DNA of 64,000 nt, from assembly GCA_031771865.1 (NCBI GenBank), contig JASISA010000026.1, positions 372,001 to 436,000 of the forward strand. The letters run 5' to 3'. Source of the stretch: Nothophaeocryptopus gaeumannii. Its lineage: Eukaryota > Ascomycota > Dothideomycetes > Mycosphaerellales > Mycosphaerellaceae. The first letter of the stretch is position 1. Each line of letters starts with the position of its first letter. The position numbers were made by a program, and so were the translations under genes. Positions 53,961 to 63,723 of this stretch are shown here, piece after piece. The notes below the pieces were generated by a model that saw only the letters and a list, made by a program, of their open reading frames with translations, searched no databases and was not told the DNA's origin.

Positions 53961-55109
53961 TTATATGGGAGCGGTGCTCGTAATCTGGAAGAAAATTCTT
54001 GGCACACCCGCGGAAATGAGGGTGGTGCCCTGAACGCTCCGAGTCCGCTTCTTAACTCGAGAGGTTGAAGCAGTCATTCCATCGGACTCTACGTCCGGCA
54101 CTGCTTCCAAAGCGTCCGCATCGTCAACAAGGTATTCCTCACCGTCCCTCAGCTCCTCCATAACATCATCCTGTATCCCTCCCTCCTCCTCGTCAGCCTC
54201 TCCTAAGTTCAATCGCTCCTCGTCATCAAGATCTCTGTAAACCTCCTGTGGGCTTGAGGGCGCGGGAGGGAGAGACGAAAGTTCTGCATTGCCAATCACG
54301 TCCTCTTCCTCCGCTGCTCCAGACGCGATTGGGGACAAGAATTTCTGTCCCTCATCTGCAAGGTCCCCTTCCTCAATGCTCGACTGTTTGGCGACTGGGT
54401 AGCGGAAGCCAGGAGAGAACAGATCTGCTGGAAAGGCTCGTGGAAAGTGATCCGCAGCGAAGCGCCTCGTTGGATATACTGACGCGGGAGATGACTGGAA
54501 AGCAAGCGGAGCGACTGGAACCGGTATATCTCCATGCATATTGTCAATCTCTTCGCCGTAGAACTGGATCTCTCGTCCCGCCAGGACCTTCTCCGCCGGC
54601 TCCCACGGTTGCAGAAGCTGCTCCTGCGGTCCAGAACTGCGGATCAGTGTTCGTAAAGTGCACGTTTGGACGGCCAGGAGGCGGGCTGCTCAGCTCCCGA
54701 ATCGAAAGGTCGAAGACCCAGATTGGAAGATTTCTGGTACCCCAAGCCAAGATGTAGTTGATGCTGTTGCGCATACTTTTGTGTAGAGTCGAAAAACGAC
54801 CCCACATTCAAGCATGGTAGAGACAGTCTCGCGAGTTCCAGGTTCCGCGATTCTAGGAGTCGGGAAGCCGTACAGCTTGTCTTCTAGGAATCGGCGTTTG
54901 CGAGACGTAGTGCCGAGATGGGACAGGAGGTCAGCGGGCTTTTGTAGCATATATTCACATGCGAGAATTGCACTAGCGCAAGCTAGTCTGTACTCTGCAT
55001 AGAGCCGTCTCGAATCAGCTGCGAGCAAAAGCTCACCTGCTTTCTTTTGTTCATGTGCGAGGACTCGCTCATTCTTTCCGCTTCTAGCCGCCGGCAATCG
55101 GTTATCCAC
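53961..55109 (-). pseudogene. Broken tandem paralogue of the gene at 55534-56319
   Basis: Three frames in turn match the neighbour. From 55109 the frame (no ATG in it) gives the N-terminal helical part down to PRIAEPGT. It then shifts to a frame reading WNSRDCLYHA, TGA (54810-54808), MWGRFSTLHKSMRNS and PPPGRPNVHF. It shifts back near 54630 (LLQPWEPAEK) and runs into an acidic tail ending at 53961. The intact gene reads RWMSRHVLYHDWMWGRWPTV at the same place, so TGA replaces TGG (Trp), a G-to-A change as RIP would make. Two frameshifts and one stop, plus no start codon, make a pseudogene likely. Confidence 0.7.
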
Positions 55110-55533
55110 TATCCATCACGGGCTGGATCTACGAGTTGCAAGCAGTCAGGGACTGAGAGACCGCGAGTACTTATGGTAGTAGAGGACCTTACGTAGTGGG
55201 ACTAGGCCATGACCTGGGGCTTGAAGAAGTAATGCAGTCGTTGCGGCATCCTGCGTCCCAGAACCTCTTGCTTGGAAACGTTCCCATTTCAACCCCTTCC
55301 CAGTCCCGTTCTATGATGTCGCGATCCTGACCTCCCACTCTCAGAGCATGCTATTCTCACTCCATTCAAAAGTCACCCCAATCATCCCAAGTACAAGCCT
55401 GACTGTTTCTTCACAGCCTTCACCCTACCCAACCCTAGGGGTTCGTCTCTGCTAGCAGACAAGTCCGACGATCGAGAGCAACGGCTTCTGTGCTCTATCA
55501 GATAAACCTCTGCTCTCATGCATAGAGAGCCAC
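55110..55533. other. Intergenic region
   Basis: Between the tandem paralogues. No gene was seen. Confidence 0.4.
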
Positions 55534-56319
55534 TCAAGATCTTGATAAGTTAGCGTCTTTGTCAGTCTTTATGGTGAGTCCGCCCTTCGAGTTTGACGAA
55601 CCAGACGCCGAGGAGAAGGATGGGTTCGCTGGAGGGCGAGTGCGCCGAGACCCTGACGGTCCATCATCCTCGTCATCATCTTTAGCAACATCAGACGCTT
55701 CAGCTCTCCGAGATCTGGATGGGAAGAACAACGGAGCTATCTTGAGATCGTCACCCCAGTCGATGTAGTAGAGCTCCTCCAGACCATTTGAGGCAAGTTT
55801 CCGGGGGACAGGAAGCTTCTCTGCAGAAGTCCACGATTCTAGGAGCTCCGCGGGCTGCTCATCGATAAAGCGCCAGGTGAGAACTCCGTCGTCAAAGGTC
55901 CTTTTTGTCCCGTCTTCGATGATCAGATTTGGCCGTCCAAGAGGTGGATTGCACAGATCGTGCTCCGATATGCCGAAGACGTATGTCGGGAAATGCTTTC
56001 GAAGACTCTTAAGGGTGGGCTTCAGCTGATTTCTGGAGTTCTTGTGGACCGTCGGCCAGCGTCCCCACATCCAGTCATGGTAGAGGACATGGCGGCTCAT
56101 CCATCTTGCTCGACCCTGATCGTCGTCAGGCAGACGAAAGGCCATTTCGTACGGGATGGGCAGCATGGCCATGTGATCCGCTGGTGGCATGTCTCGTTCT
56201 GCAGAGAGGGATTTGGTTGTAAAGACGTTTTCGGCGCCGTATGCCTTGTAGAATTCGTCGTCACGAGGATAGCTAAGACGATGATGCCATTCTTCGAGGT
56301 CTGAATCTGCGACGAGCAT
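55534..56319 (-). CDS. Unknown protein, intact member of a tandem pair
   Basis: A 261-residue ORF from ATG 56319 (MLVADSDLEEWHHRLSYPRD). The compact part (residues 1-180) includes RWMSRHVLYHDWMWGRWPTV, FPTYVFGISEHDLCNPPLG, RPNLIIEDG and ELYYIDWGDDLKIAPLFF; aromatic residues are frequent. The C-terminal third is disordered, with acidic and Ser/Arg-rich stretches. No signal peptide. The conserved core with the neighbouring pseudogene is W-x-SR-x(2)-LYH, MWGR, HK-x(2)-RN, VF and PP-x-GRPN, so this is a real conserved domain. I do not know its name or activity. A 5' exon upstream of the ATG is possible, because the broken copy has an extra N-terminal helical part. Confidence 0.6.
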   Translation of the reverse strand: MLVADSDLEEWHHRLSYPRDDEFYKAYGAENVFTTKSLSAERDMPPADHMAMLPIPYEMAFRLPDDDQGRARWMSRHVLYHDWMWGRWPTVHKNSRNQLKPTLKSLRKHFPTYVFGISEHDLCNPPLGRPNLIIEDGTKRTFDDGVLTWRFIDEQPAELLESWTSAEKLPVPRKLASNGLEELYYIDWGDDLKIAPLFFPSRSRRAEASDVAKDDDEDDGPSGSRRTRPPANPSFSSASGSSNSKGGLTIKTDKDANLSRS

Positions 56320-56855
56320 CGTGATAGTGCGCGGGAACAGCAGCAGCAGGATTTGGTGTCAGTAGTTCTCAAAGACGATGAAGACGGACGAGCTTTTATG
56401 CTGTTGACGAGAAACACTTCACGTGTGAAGTTCGCGCCAGCTCATGTTCGCTGATACCTTGGATCAGCAAAGTGCATTCACATGTGAGCATTCGGGCATG
56501 TTCGACATGCCCTTAGCTGCAACTGGTCTTCGGTCTCTGTTAGTCGGCCATTGACAGCGTGCCATGTATGACCAACGATTAGAGATCGGGACAATGGAGA
56601 ACAGAATAAGGGCCTTTCCGGTAGGGTCACTCCTTTGAGGCGGAGTGATTCTGTGCAGTCTGTACCGAAATTAGCATCTTGCAATCATTCTGTGAAGGGA
56701 GGAGTTGATTTGCTAGATCAAACGTCAGCATCCAACAGCCTTGCAGATGATGCACAGACAGATTTCCTTGCCCATGATAGAGTTGCTAACTTGCCTAAAG
56801 GTGTCAGTGTAATACTCGCATCCAGCGACTGGTCAACAGAAAGCACATCGTCTCC
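56320..56855. other. Intergenic region
   Basis: Minus-strand genes on both sides; no gene could be supported. Confidence 0.35.
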
Positions 56856-58496
56856 TCACCCCGGCACAGGGAACTCTTCCCCATCCACCCCCGCCCTCCA
56901 CCGATACCGACTAGCAACATGATCTTCCGGCGCATGTCTACTACCCTTTGCCTCATACAAGTTCTCCCTATACGTCCCTCCAGGCACCGCATATTCCTTC
57001 CAAAACATACCCCTTCTCTGCAACTCCGGCACAAGCATCTCACAAATATCCACAAAGCTACCCGGGAAGATCGCATAAGGGATGTTGAACCCATCAACAT
57101 CAGCCTCATCAACCCATCTTTGCATCTCATCGGCTACTTGCGCAGGAGTGCCAACAACAGTAGCTCCTAGTCCACCGACCATCAGGTGGCGAGCAACTGT
57201 GTGTTTCGTCCATTTTGATACGCCAGGCATAGATTTCGCCCAGACTTCCACGGCGGCTCTGATGGCGTTGGACTCCACGTGGAGCAGTTCTTCGTCGTCG
57301 CCGTAGGGTTCGAGATCGATGCCAGTCCAGCCGCCGAAGAGAGCTAGAGCGCCTTCTACAGAGCCATATTGGATGTAATCGTCATACTTCGCTTTGGCTT
57401 CCTCTTCGGTGCTGCCGATAACAGGACAGAACATGGCGAGGAACTTGATGTTGTCTGGATTGCGTCCAAACCTGTCATAAGCGGTTTTGCGGATCTCGGA
57501 AATGTTCCCTGCTACAGTAGATGGCGAATGCCCTGCTACAAAGACGGCTTCGGCGTGTTGAGAAGCGAAGAGCTTCCCTGACTTTGAAGCGCCAGCTTGG
57601 AGGAGAAACGGTGTTCGCTGCGGCGAAGGCTGGCAGATGTGAGGGCCTGGTACGGAATAGTACTTCCCGACATGATTGATCTCGCGAACCAGAGAGGGAT
57701 CTGTGAACCAGCCAGAAGGAGGCTTGGTCGGATCTCTGATGACTGCATCGTCTCGCCAAGAGGATTCGAAGAGCTTGTACATAACCTTCATGTACTCTTC
57801 GGCTACTTCGTAACGGTTATCGTGCATTGCTATGTGAGTGTTAGAGCCTCACGCAAATGTCGTGTTTGCTCTCGATGGAGGAAAGACCACGTACGTTGCT
57901 CATCGTTGATCAGATTCCTGGCTGCGGAGTCCAGGTACCCAGTGACAATGTTCCAAGCAAATCTACCTTTTGACAGATGGTCGACAGTTGAAAGTCTGCG
58001 AGCAAGATGGTATGGCTGTTCGTACGTGGTTGCGACAGTAACTCCAAACCCAATGGATTTGGTAGCAGCAGCCATAGCTGAAACGCAAGCTAATGGTTCG
58101 TTGACAGGCCACTGAGCTGTAGATCTGATGGCAGGAGCGAGGTTTTTGGGGCCTTGATAAACATCATATCCACCTGTGGAGCGTCAGCACGTTGTCTGGT
58201 TTCTCGAGAATGCTACATTAGATACCCAGCACGTCGGCAATGAAGATGCCGTGAATCTTGGACTTCTCCAGTAGCTTCGCCAGATCAACCCAATGCTCTA
58301 CATCATTGAAGTTGGCAGATTGATCCTCGGGATGCCGCCACAGTCCAGGCGACTGATGGCCGCTACAAGATTCGATGAAGGCATTGAGGATGAGAGACTT
58401 CTTGCGATGGCCGTTGATTCCGTTGGTGATGCCATTCGTACGACCGTTAGCCACGGAAGCTGCCCTCGGATGTCCATTGGGGTATACTGCTGCCAT
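56856..58496 (-). CDS. Flavin-dependent monooxygenase of the NtaA/SnaA/DszA (bacterial-luciferase-like) family
   Basis: Exons 58496-58226, 58173-57895 and 57829-56856 join in phase to 507 residues. The introns are GTATCT...TCCACAG and GTACGT...CACATAG. The product is a full-length group C flavin monooxygenase of the long type: SLILNAFIESCSGHQSPGLW, WVDLAKLLEKSKIHGIFIADV, TKSIGFGVTVATTYEQPYHLARRL, GRFAWNIVTGYLDSAARN, PFLLQAGASKSGKLFA, and GTPAQVADEM. These enzymes use reduced FMN made by a partner reductase (not seen here) to oxidise chelators, sulfonates, sulfides or similar compounds. The substrate is unknown. The N-terminus adds about 30 residues without targeting signal, so it is cytosolic. 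A transcription-factor-like relic is divergent to the right. Intact, unlike most neighbours. Confidence 0.9.
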
Positions 58497-59042
58497 TTCG
58501 GCGAGGCTGATGATATGATCTTGTTGTGTTCATCTTCGCTGGCGTCGACAAGACAGGAGGTGTGATGAGAGAGCAAGGCCCAGCTCGCACGCAATCTTTT
58601 TGAGTTCCTCACCGCTGCAGGTCAATGCTTGAAGCTTGTCCGGACTTCATCTCTTCGATGGGAGCAGCAGCAACACGACTTCTGGGGAGTTGAGATGCCT
58701 CATATTGGACACGTATGGGTATCGAGAGCATTTGAATGCAATCGAGCACAAGAATGAGAGACTTATTCTCTCTGAAGCATCAGGCTGAAGGTGCATGTAT
58801 TGATGACTTTTGACGAATCTGTCCATCAATTGAAGCGCATATTGATGGAACAACACGAAGGAGGAGGTCTACGGCAATTGCGGCGATCCCTCTGACAGGG
58901 TGACCCAGTCTGCTCTGATGCCTGCAGTCTTCTCAACGATCAGTGCAGCATTCGCATACGAGTTCATTCTGTGTACTCTCTCATCAACATGCGCCTCTTG
59001 CGTCCCATCTCTGGTGATGAAAATGATGAGGCGAAGCACTGA
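58497..59042. other. Divergent intergenic region
   Basis: Promoter region between the monooxygenase and the transcription-factor-like gene. No gene could be supported. Confidence 0.35.
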
Positions 59043-60513
59043 CGACGAGATCATCAACAACTCAATGGCTTCGGGAGAGTCCGAGGAGGATCAGCGTCTC
59101 CGTCAGCCTCGACTTCAGCTACTCCACCTCTGGTCAAGGACGGAGCCAGACGCCTTGAGAACTCATTCCCAACATCAGCTGGCTTCGAAACCTCGACCTC
59201 TCATGGAATTGTCTACCAGGATGCGATCTTTTCGAGCATCCAGATGTCGAAATTCGTGGCCTTCAACGCCGCAGAGGGAGCGGCCGGCGGCGATGAGGTC
59301 CGAAGAGCCGTGCGATCGCAAGCCATGAAGGATTATCGTAGGAGACAGAGAGAAGAGAGAAATGGCAGTACGACGTGAGATGGAATCGTCAGAACTACAT
59401 GCGACTAACTTTGGGATGCAGAAGGCGATGAAGTACTCGACAAGAGTGTGGCGACGAGGCTCAAGCAAAAGCCTTTGGTCCGCTTGGCTTCAAGCCAAAG
59501 CTCGAGTAGCTCAGCATCTGAGCAGACATCAGTCAAGAGCAGGTCAAGCGCAGTCGTCGCATTGAACTCTGCGACCTCAGTTCCTCGGGCGCCGAATGCG
59601 TGGGGCTCGGAGACTACAGATATTTTCCTATCACCTTCAGAGACGGCACAGATGATGGGACTCTGCAAAGCCTGTGAGACATCCTCAGGAGTTATTGTAC
59701 GCATACGCAGCCAATTGTGACCGATTTGACTCTAGCCTGAACGGCGGGGTAGCGGAAGACTCATTCGATCTGGCGAACCATTCGTTCGGATTCATGCTCT
59801 CACTTCCAGAGACTGAACAGGGCAGTCTTGATTCTGAATTACGAGTTGCAGGCCTATCCAAGCTTCTCCGACTGGTTACACTTAGCGTCGATGCCATACG
59901 GAGTGGTAAGGAGCTTCCCCTTAACACTTCAAAGGCCTTTGGCAAAAGTCTCAGCTCCTTTAATGAAAGCAATTCAGCGACCATCACTGGAAACATGTCT
60001 GCTTCAGCTCGATGCTTCGGCCTGGGCATTCACATCCTCCACAACATGATCGCAAAAAGAAGCCCACCTGGACAAAGCAGAAACGATGATCTCGCCAATC
60101 TTGTTTATGGCTTGATGCGACAGACTCCTGCCTCTGTCTGGCTTCAGCTTCAAGCTCTTAAGGCTTGGATCTCGATGACAGCCATGCTAGGAACCACAGA
60201 TGTCACAAAGCGAGCTTTCCTCGCTGCTCTGCTCGGCAAAGGTGTACACGATATGGGCCTTGCTAAACTTGCTGGAGTGAAGAGGTTGATGCTGGAACAT
60301 TTGGCCATGACACAAATACTGAGATACTGGACTGGATACATCGTGACCACCGATTCATCCAAAGACAAAAGTACAAGCGAAATACTGCGATCAATGCCGA
60401 CGGACATGCGCACTTCCACCCCGATCGAGAAGAGCGATCCTACTCTTCCACCCTTCAGTCGTGTCCAGCATGCACCGCCATCGCCGAGAGCGACGATAGT
60501 GCCGACAAAATAG
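59043..60513 (+). pseudogene. Fungal transcription-factor-like gene, disrupted
   Basis: A frame open from 59043 lacks ATG but reads coding-like Ser/Thr-rich sequence followed by FVAFNAAEGAAGGDEV and VRSQAMKDYRRRQREERN. The latter is the short basic motif found near the N-terminus of many fungal Zn2Cys6-less transcription-factor-domain proteins. A plausible intron (59368 GTACGA to GATGCAG 59421, with GACTAAC branch) restores the frame, which reads on to GLCKACETSSGV. Sequence then continues in another frame from about 59680 to 60513 (DLANHSFGFMLSLPE, LLRLVTLSVDAIRSG, VWLQLQALKAWISMTAML), a helical region like the regulatory domain. The frame change near 59690 has no intron signals. No start codon plus a shift suggests a pseudogene, once perhaps the regulator of the monooxygenase. 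Confidence 0.5.
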
Positions 60514-60830
60514 ACGCCGAGTGTCTTTGACAGGTCCAGTGGCATACAGTCTCTAACGTAACCTTCGCGGATCTTGTAGTCGAATAGCTTCATGCCGACT
60601 TTGCTAACCGCGACGAGAGCTTGTCCTAGTCCTAGTTTTGGGATTGGGATATCGTCGAGCTAGAAGTTTTCGGGGCCGCCGTAGGAGTGAAGTCGCCAAG
60701 CTTGCATTGTCGCCATTGTTCCGATAGAATGCGTTTCCTTTGATTCTGGACGCTTCCTTGTATAATCAGTTCAAGCCATCTAGACCAGCGAGATGGGTAA
60801 TAAAATCGATGTCTTGGCGAGCGGAGCTTG
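60514..60830. other. Intergenic region
   Basis: Convergent ends; nothing else was seen. Confidence 0.35.
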
Positions 60831-61085
60831 CTAAGATGGGCAATTTTTTGAGCATCCCAAAGACGCTAGTGAACAATAATACCCTTTACCCCCCTCTTTA
60901 AGGGTAGTGGTATGCCACCAGCCATGCTTTCCATCTATCTTTTTATATCTAGTTAGTCTAAGTCGTTCTAAAGCCCTTGTTTTACTTACTTTACAACAGT
61001 TACAGACTCCAGCAGGTTGATCTGCAACTACGGATTGGACGGCAAGGTAAAGAAGTCCCAAGGAGAGGAGAGTACGGCGGAACAT
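60831..61085 (-). CDS. Small secreted cysteine-rich protein (candidate effector)
   Basis: 84 residues from ATG 61085: MFRRTLLSLGLLYLAVQSVVA is a clear signal peptide, then DQPAGVCNCCK and, after a basic middle, HGWWHTTTLKEGGKGYYC, SLGC and NC at the end. There are six cysteines in the mature form, with a CxCC start. A 51-base segment in the middle begins GTAAGT, contains GACTAAC and ends AAAAAG; it is a multiple of three, so it may be a retained or optional intron whose removal keeps the frame. It lies in AT-rich surroundings next to a minisatellite, as effector genes often do. A secreted role towards a host or competitors is inferred only from size, signal and cysteines. Confidence 0.6.
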   Translation of the reverse strand: MFRRTLLSLGLLYLAVQSVVADQPAGVCNCCKVSKTRALERLRLTRYKKIDGKHGWWHTTTLKEGGKGYYCSLASLGCSKNCPS

Positions 61086-61326
61086 ATTGATCGGAGGCCG
61101 AGAATTTAGCGGTAGGAGGAAGATCGGAGTAAAGGTTGTAGTGTAGACTAAGATAAACAGCAAAGTCTAGAGGAAAGGGTAGATATATATATATCGCTAC
61201 TTGAGAAAACGTCGGCTATTAGCGCTAGTCTTCAACATTAGGGCCTTTAGTAGAAAAGCCCAGTTTTTAGTATTTACTTTTGCGCGATCTTTGCGCGGAG
61301 GCGGTTACTTAACATAGGCTGTATTA
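61086..61326. other. AT-rich region upstream of the secreted-protein gene
   Basis: Contains a short TATATATATATA-like run (about 61181-61193) that may belong to the promoter. Confidence 0.4.
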
Positions 61327-61614
61327 TTACTTGATACAGGCTTCATCGTCCATTTCCCGGGTCTTCCGAGCTAGGAGCATCCCGGAGACTAGCTTAACAT
61401 AGGCTTCATCGTCCATTTCCCGGGTCTTCCGAGCTAGGAGCATCCCGGAGACTAGCTTAACATAGGCTTCATCGTCCATTTCCCGGGTCTTCCGAGCTAG
61501 GAGCATCCCGGAGACTAGCTTAACATAGGCTTTGTTATCCATTTCTCGGGCCTTCCGAGCTAAGAGCTTCCCGGACACGAGCAGTTGCCGCAGTGTGTAG
61601 CTTTCGTAAGACAT
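61327..61614 (-). CDS. Small ORF made of 21-residue repeats
   Basis: 95 residues from ATG 61614: MSYESYTLRQLLVSGKLLAR opens, then four copies of a 21-residue unit: LVSG(K/M)LLARK(A/T)REMD(N/D)(K/E)AYVK. The last three copies are nearly identical and the first (61530 unit) diverges. The unit is highly charged and should form one long amphipathic helix. The DNA repeat is 63 bases, so copy-number changes keep the frame. Its opening resembles short accessory proteins with an ARKAREMD-type motif seen beside mobile elements in fungi, but I am unsure. It may be a fragment of a larger gene. Confidence 0.45.
   Translation of the reverse strand: MSYESYTLRQLLVSGKLLARKAREMDNKAYVKLVSGMLLARKTREMDDEAYVKLVSGMLLARKTREMDDEAYVKLVSGMLLARKTREMDDEACIK
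61341..61592. repeat. 63-base minisatellite, four copies
   Basis: Units start at 61341, 61404, 61467 and 61530. The first three are essentially identical; the fourth has about eight differences. The period is exactly 63 bases. Confidence 0.95.
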
Positions 61615-62240
61615 GCGGGCGCTGTCGATACTATTAGCGGAACTACCGACGACCTTGAGTCGTGTAACGTATTCGTAGTGCTGAAACGGAAGACGTTGAC
61701 GCACCGCCTGCGAAGAAGCAGAAGGTCACCGCTCCGACGGAAGAGGCACAGGATGGCGAGGATTCTTCCACTTCAACACTTGAGCCTACAGAAAAGCAAG
61801 AGATGACAACCTCATCTCAGCAGTCCGTTGAAGACATGCAATCCGGTGATCAAGTCTTCTACCGAGCAATGTTGTTCCTTGACAAACCTACCGGCTTCTA
61901 AGCCTCTCTTGGAATCCACTATTCGACTGGAGGCCTGTGAGTTCGACGTTGCGAGCATGGCAATCACAGTAGAAAGAGAAATACATCATTCGAGGAATCG
62001 TACAGAGGCTAAGCTACCACACCCTGGCTGTCATGCGCCATCATGTGTCATCTTCCAATGCCTATTAACGCCGACAAGTCTTAGTGACCGTCAATCTCCG
62101 GACGGGGTCCCATGCCATGCTGAATCGAAGATCAAACCGCCAGTGGGGTATCATAGTATCGTAAAAGTGCGCGCAGCCAACTCGGGATCAGTCGATGATC
62201 ATGGAGCGGAACAAACCAGCGAAAACGCCGTGGAACGCTA
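61615..62240. other. Gene-poor stretch
   Basis: A plus-strand frame at 61828 has no family features. Nothing else is supported. Confidence 0.3.
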
Positions 62241-62648
62241 TCAAGCGACGGGCTCAGCAGAGTCCTGGGTGAGGTCCACCATCTCGGGCTTCTGGCTCAC
62301 ATCAACTTCATGATCTTCGGCAAACCCCTCGTCGATCTCGTCTGGCGTCGTATCAGTTGCAGCCTCTGGGCTTACTGATGTAGGCGTAGTGGCAGATGAG
62401 TCGACGGAGACAGATGCGGTCGTGCCGTCCTCCTCAGACACCCCCTCGCTGTTCTTGCCCGCATCAAAATTGGCGTTTGGAGCAGCCGATGTCGGCGTGG
62501 CTGTAGCTTGGCTGGTCAGGCCAGATGTAACAGCCGTTTCCGCTGGCAGATGAGTTGAGATGCTCGTAGCATGCTGAACAGCGGCCACGGCTGGAGCCTG
62601 TGCGACGTTCGGAATCGTAGGAACGGCGGCCGCCGGAGCGGCATACAT
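62241..62648 (-). CDS. Low-complexity Ala/Thr/Ser-rich ORF
   Basis: 135 residues from ATG 62648, rich in Ala, Thr, Pro and Ser, then acidic near the end (DEIDEGFAEDHEVDVSQ) with a MVDLTQDS tail. Perhaps the 3' exon of a longer gene; an ORF in another frame (62464-62835) overlaps it. No conserved domain was seen. Confidence 0.3.
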   Translation of the reverse strand: MYAAPAAAVPTIPNVAQAPAVAAVQHATSISTHLPAETAVTSGLTSQATATPTSAAPNANFDAGKNSEGVSEEDGTTASVSVDSSATTPTSVSPEAATDTTPDEIDEGFAEDHEVDVSQKPEMVDLTQDSAEPVA

Positions 62649-63459
62649 GGCTGGCTGCTGTACAGTCCTCTGACTTCACATGGTAGCTTTCCACTCCAAC
62701 TTGCGCAAGTCTAAGGCTCTCCTCACGTCGACAGCTAGTTGACAGCACCCACGTAGAGAGCCATGGCCGAGGGTACGACGTGGATGAAAATATGGAAAGC
62801 TTCTCAAGGATTGTTCGTTGTGGAGATGGAGTCACTGGCGACCATCTTGCTGCCCTCGTTCGCCACTTACCCTTTTCATGTTAGCTGATTCCAGCCTCCT
62901 TCATCTCGCACTACGCCCTCGACTGTCCAGTTTTGTCCGCCAAATGGTGCAGCGGGCGGCTTTCGCGAAGAGTTTGATCGTATTCAACAAAGCATTTGAA
63001 GTCCCATCGAGGCTGAGCAAGTTAGCAGTGTTAGTCTGCATTCCTGCGTAATCTTGGCAACAGTGCTTCAAACAGGACATTCAAGCGCTTTGAAATTTAA
63101 CTAGGCGTTGAGAATCGTCAAAGCCCCTTGCAGGCAAAGTGTTGCCACTCACAGGCTTCGCGTCCTCTCTGCACAGAAGCCGAATTTAAGGAGCGGTCAA
63201 AAACGTCTGTACCACAGTCAAATGGGTCTCCCTGAAGATGAGCGAAGCTGAGACTGAAGCCTTTGTTGCTACTTCATTCCCAAGATGAATGGCAAAACCC
63301 CGGCAACTTAGGCAGCGCACGAGCTGTTGAAGCGGGAACTAGAACGGAGTAGAGCTGATGCAAGCAACATCAGAATCAACAGCGACGGCAGTTGCACGAA
63401 TCAATACTCACATTCAAACAACACATCCAACAAGAGCACTGCTAAAGCGAAGAGGAGAG
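62649..63459. other. Gene-poor stretch
   Basis: Might hold 5' exons of the 62241 ORF; no splice structure could be supported. Confidence 0.3.
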
Positions 63460-63723
63460 ATGGCCTGGATCTGCTGCATCTGCTCCCGAGACAACACCTC
63501 CGCTGCCTTTGTCTGCAACTGCGGCCACTCCACGGTAGCATGCCTCAACTGCTTCAGCTATGACAATGCGAAGCGACCCGCATCGGCAATGAACACGAGC
63601 AGCAACTACACGAGAGGGCTTGCTCGGCGCCATCAGTCTGGTAAAGTCAATCTCCTCTGCAGTGGAGATGCTTCACTAACTTGTTCCGCCTGGATACGAT
63701 CGAAGCTGTTCCGAACTCGATAG
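63460..63723 (+). CDS. Small protein with a four-cysteine-pair zinc-ribbon motif
   Basis: 87 residues from ATG 63460. The first 32 residues are WICCICSRDNTSAAFVCNCGHSTVACLNC in essence: CxxC, then CxC-GHS, then CxxC. This is a compact zinc-binding motif of the type found in many short fungal orphan proteins and distantly like RanBP2-type or RING half-fingers. The rest is Ser/Thr-rich. A donor-like GTAAAG at about 63640 may lead to splicing of the last 30 residues. Function unknown; protein or RNA binding is possible. Confidence 0.45.
   Translation: MAWICCICSRDNTSAAFVCNCGHSTVACLNCFSYDNAKRPASAMNTSSNYTRGLARRHQSGKVNLLCSGDASLTCSAWIRSKLFRTR

Noticed and set aside
61327..61614. CRISPR array
   Set aside because: The 63-base units are head-to-tail without spacers and the DNA is eukaryotic; it is a minisatellite.
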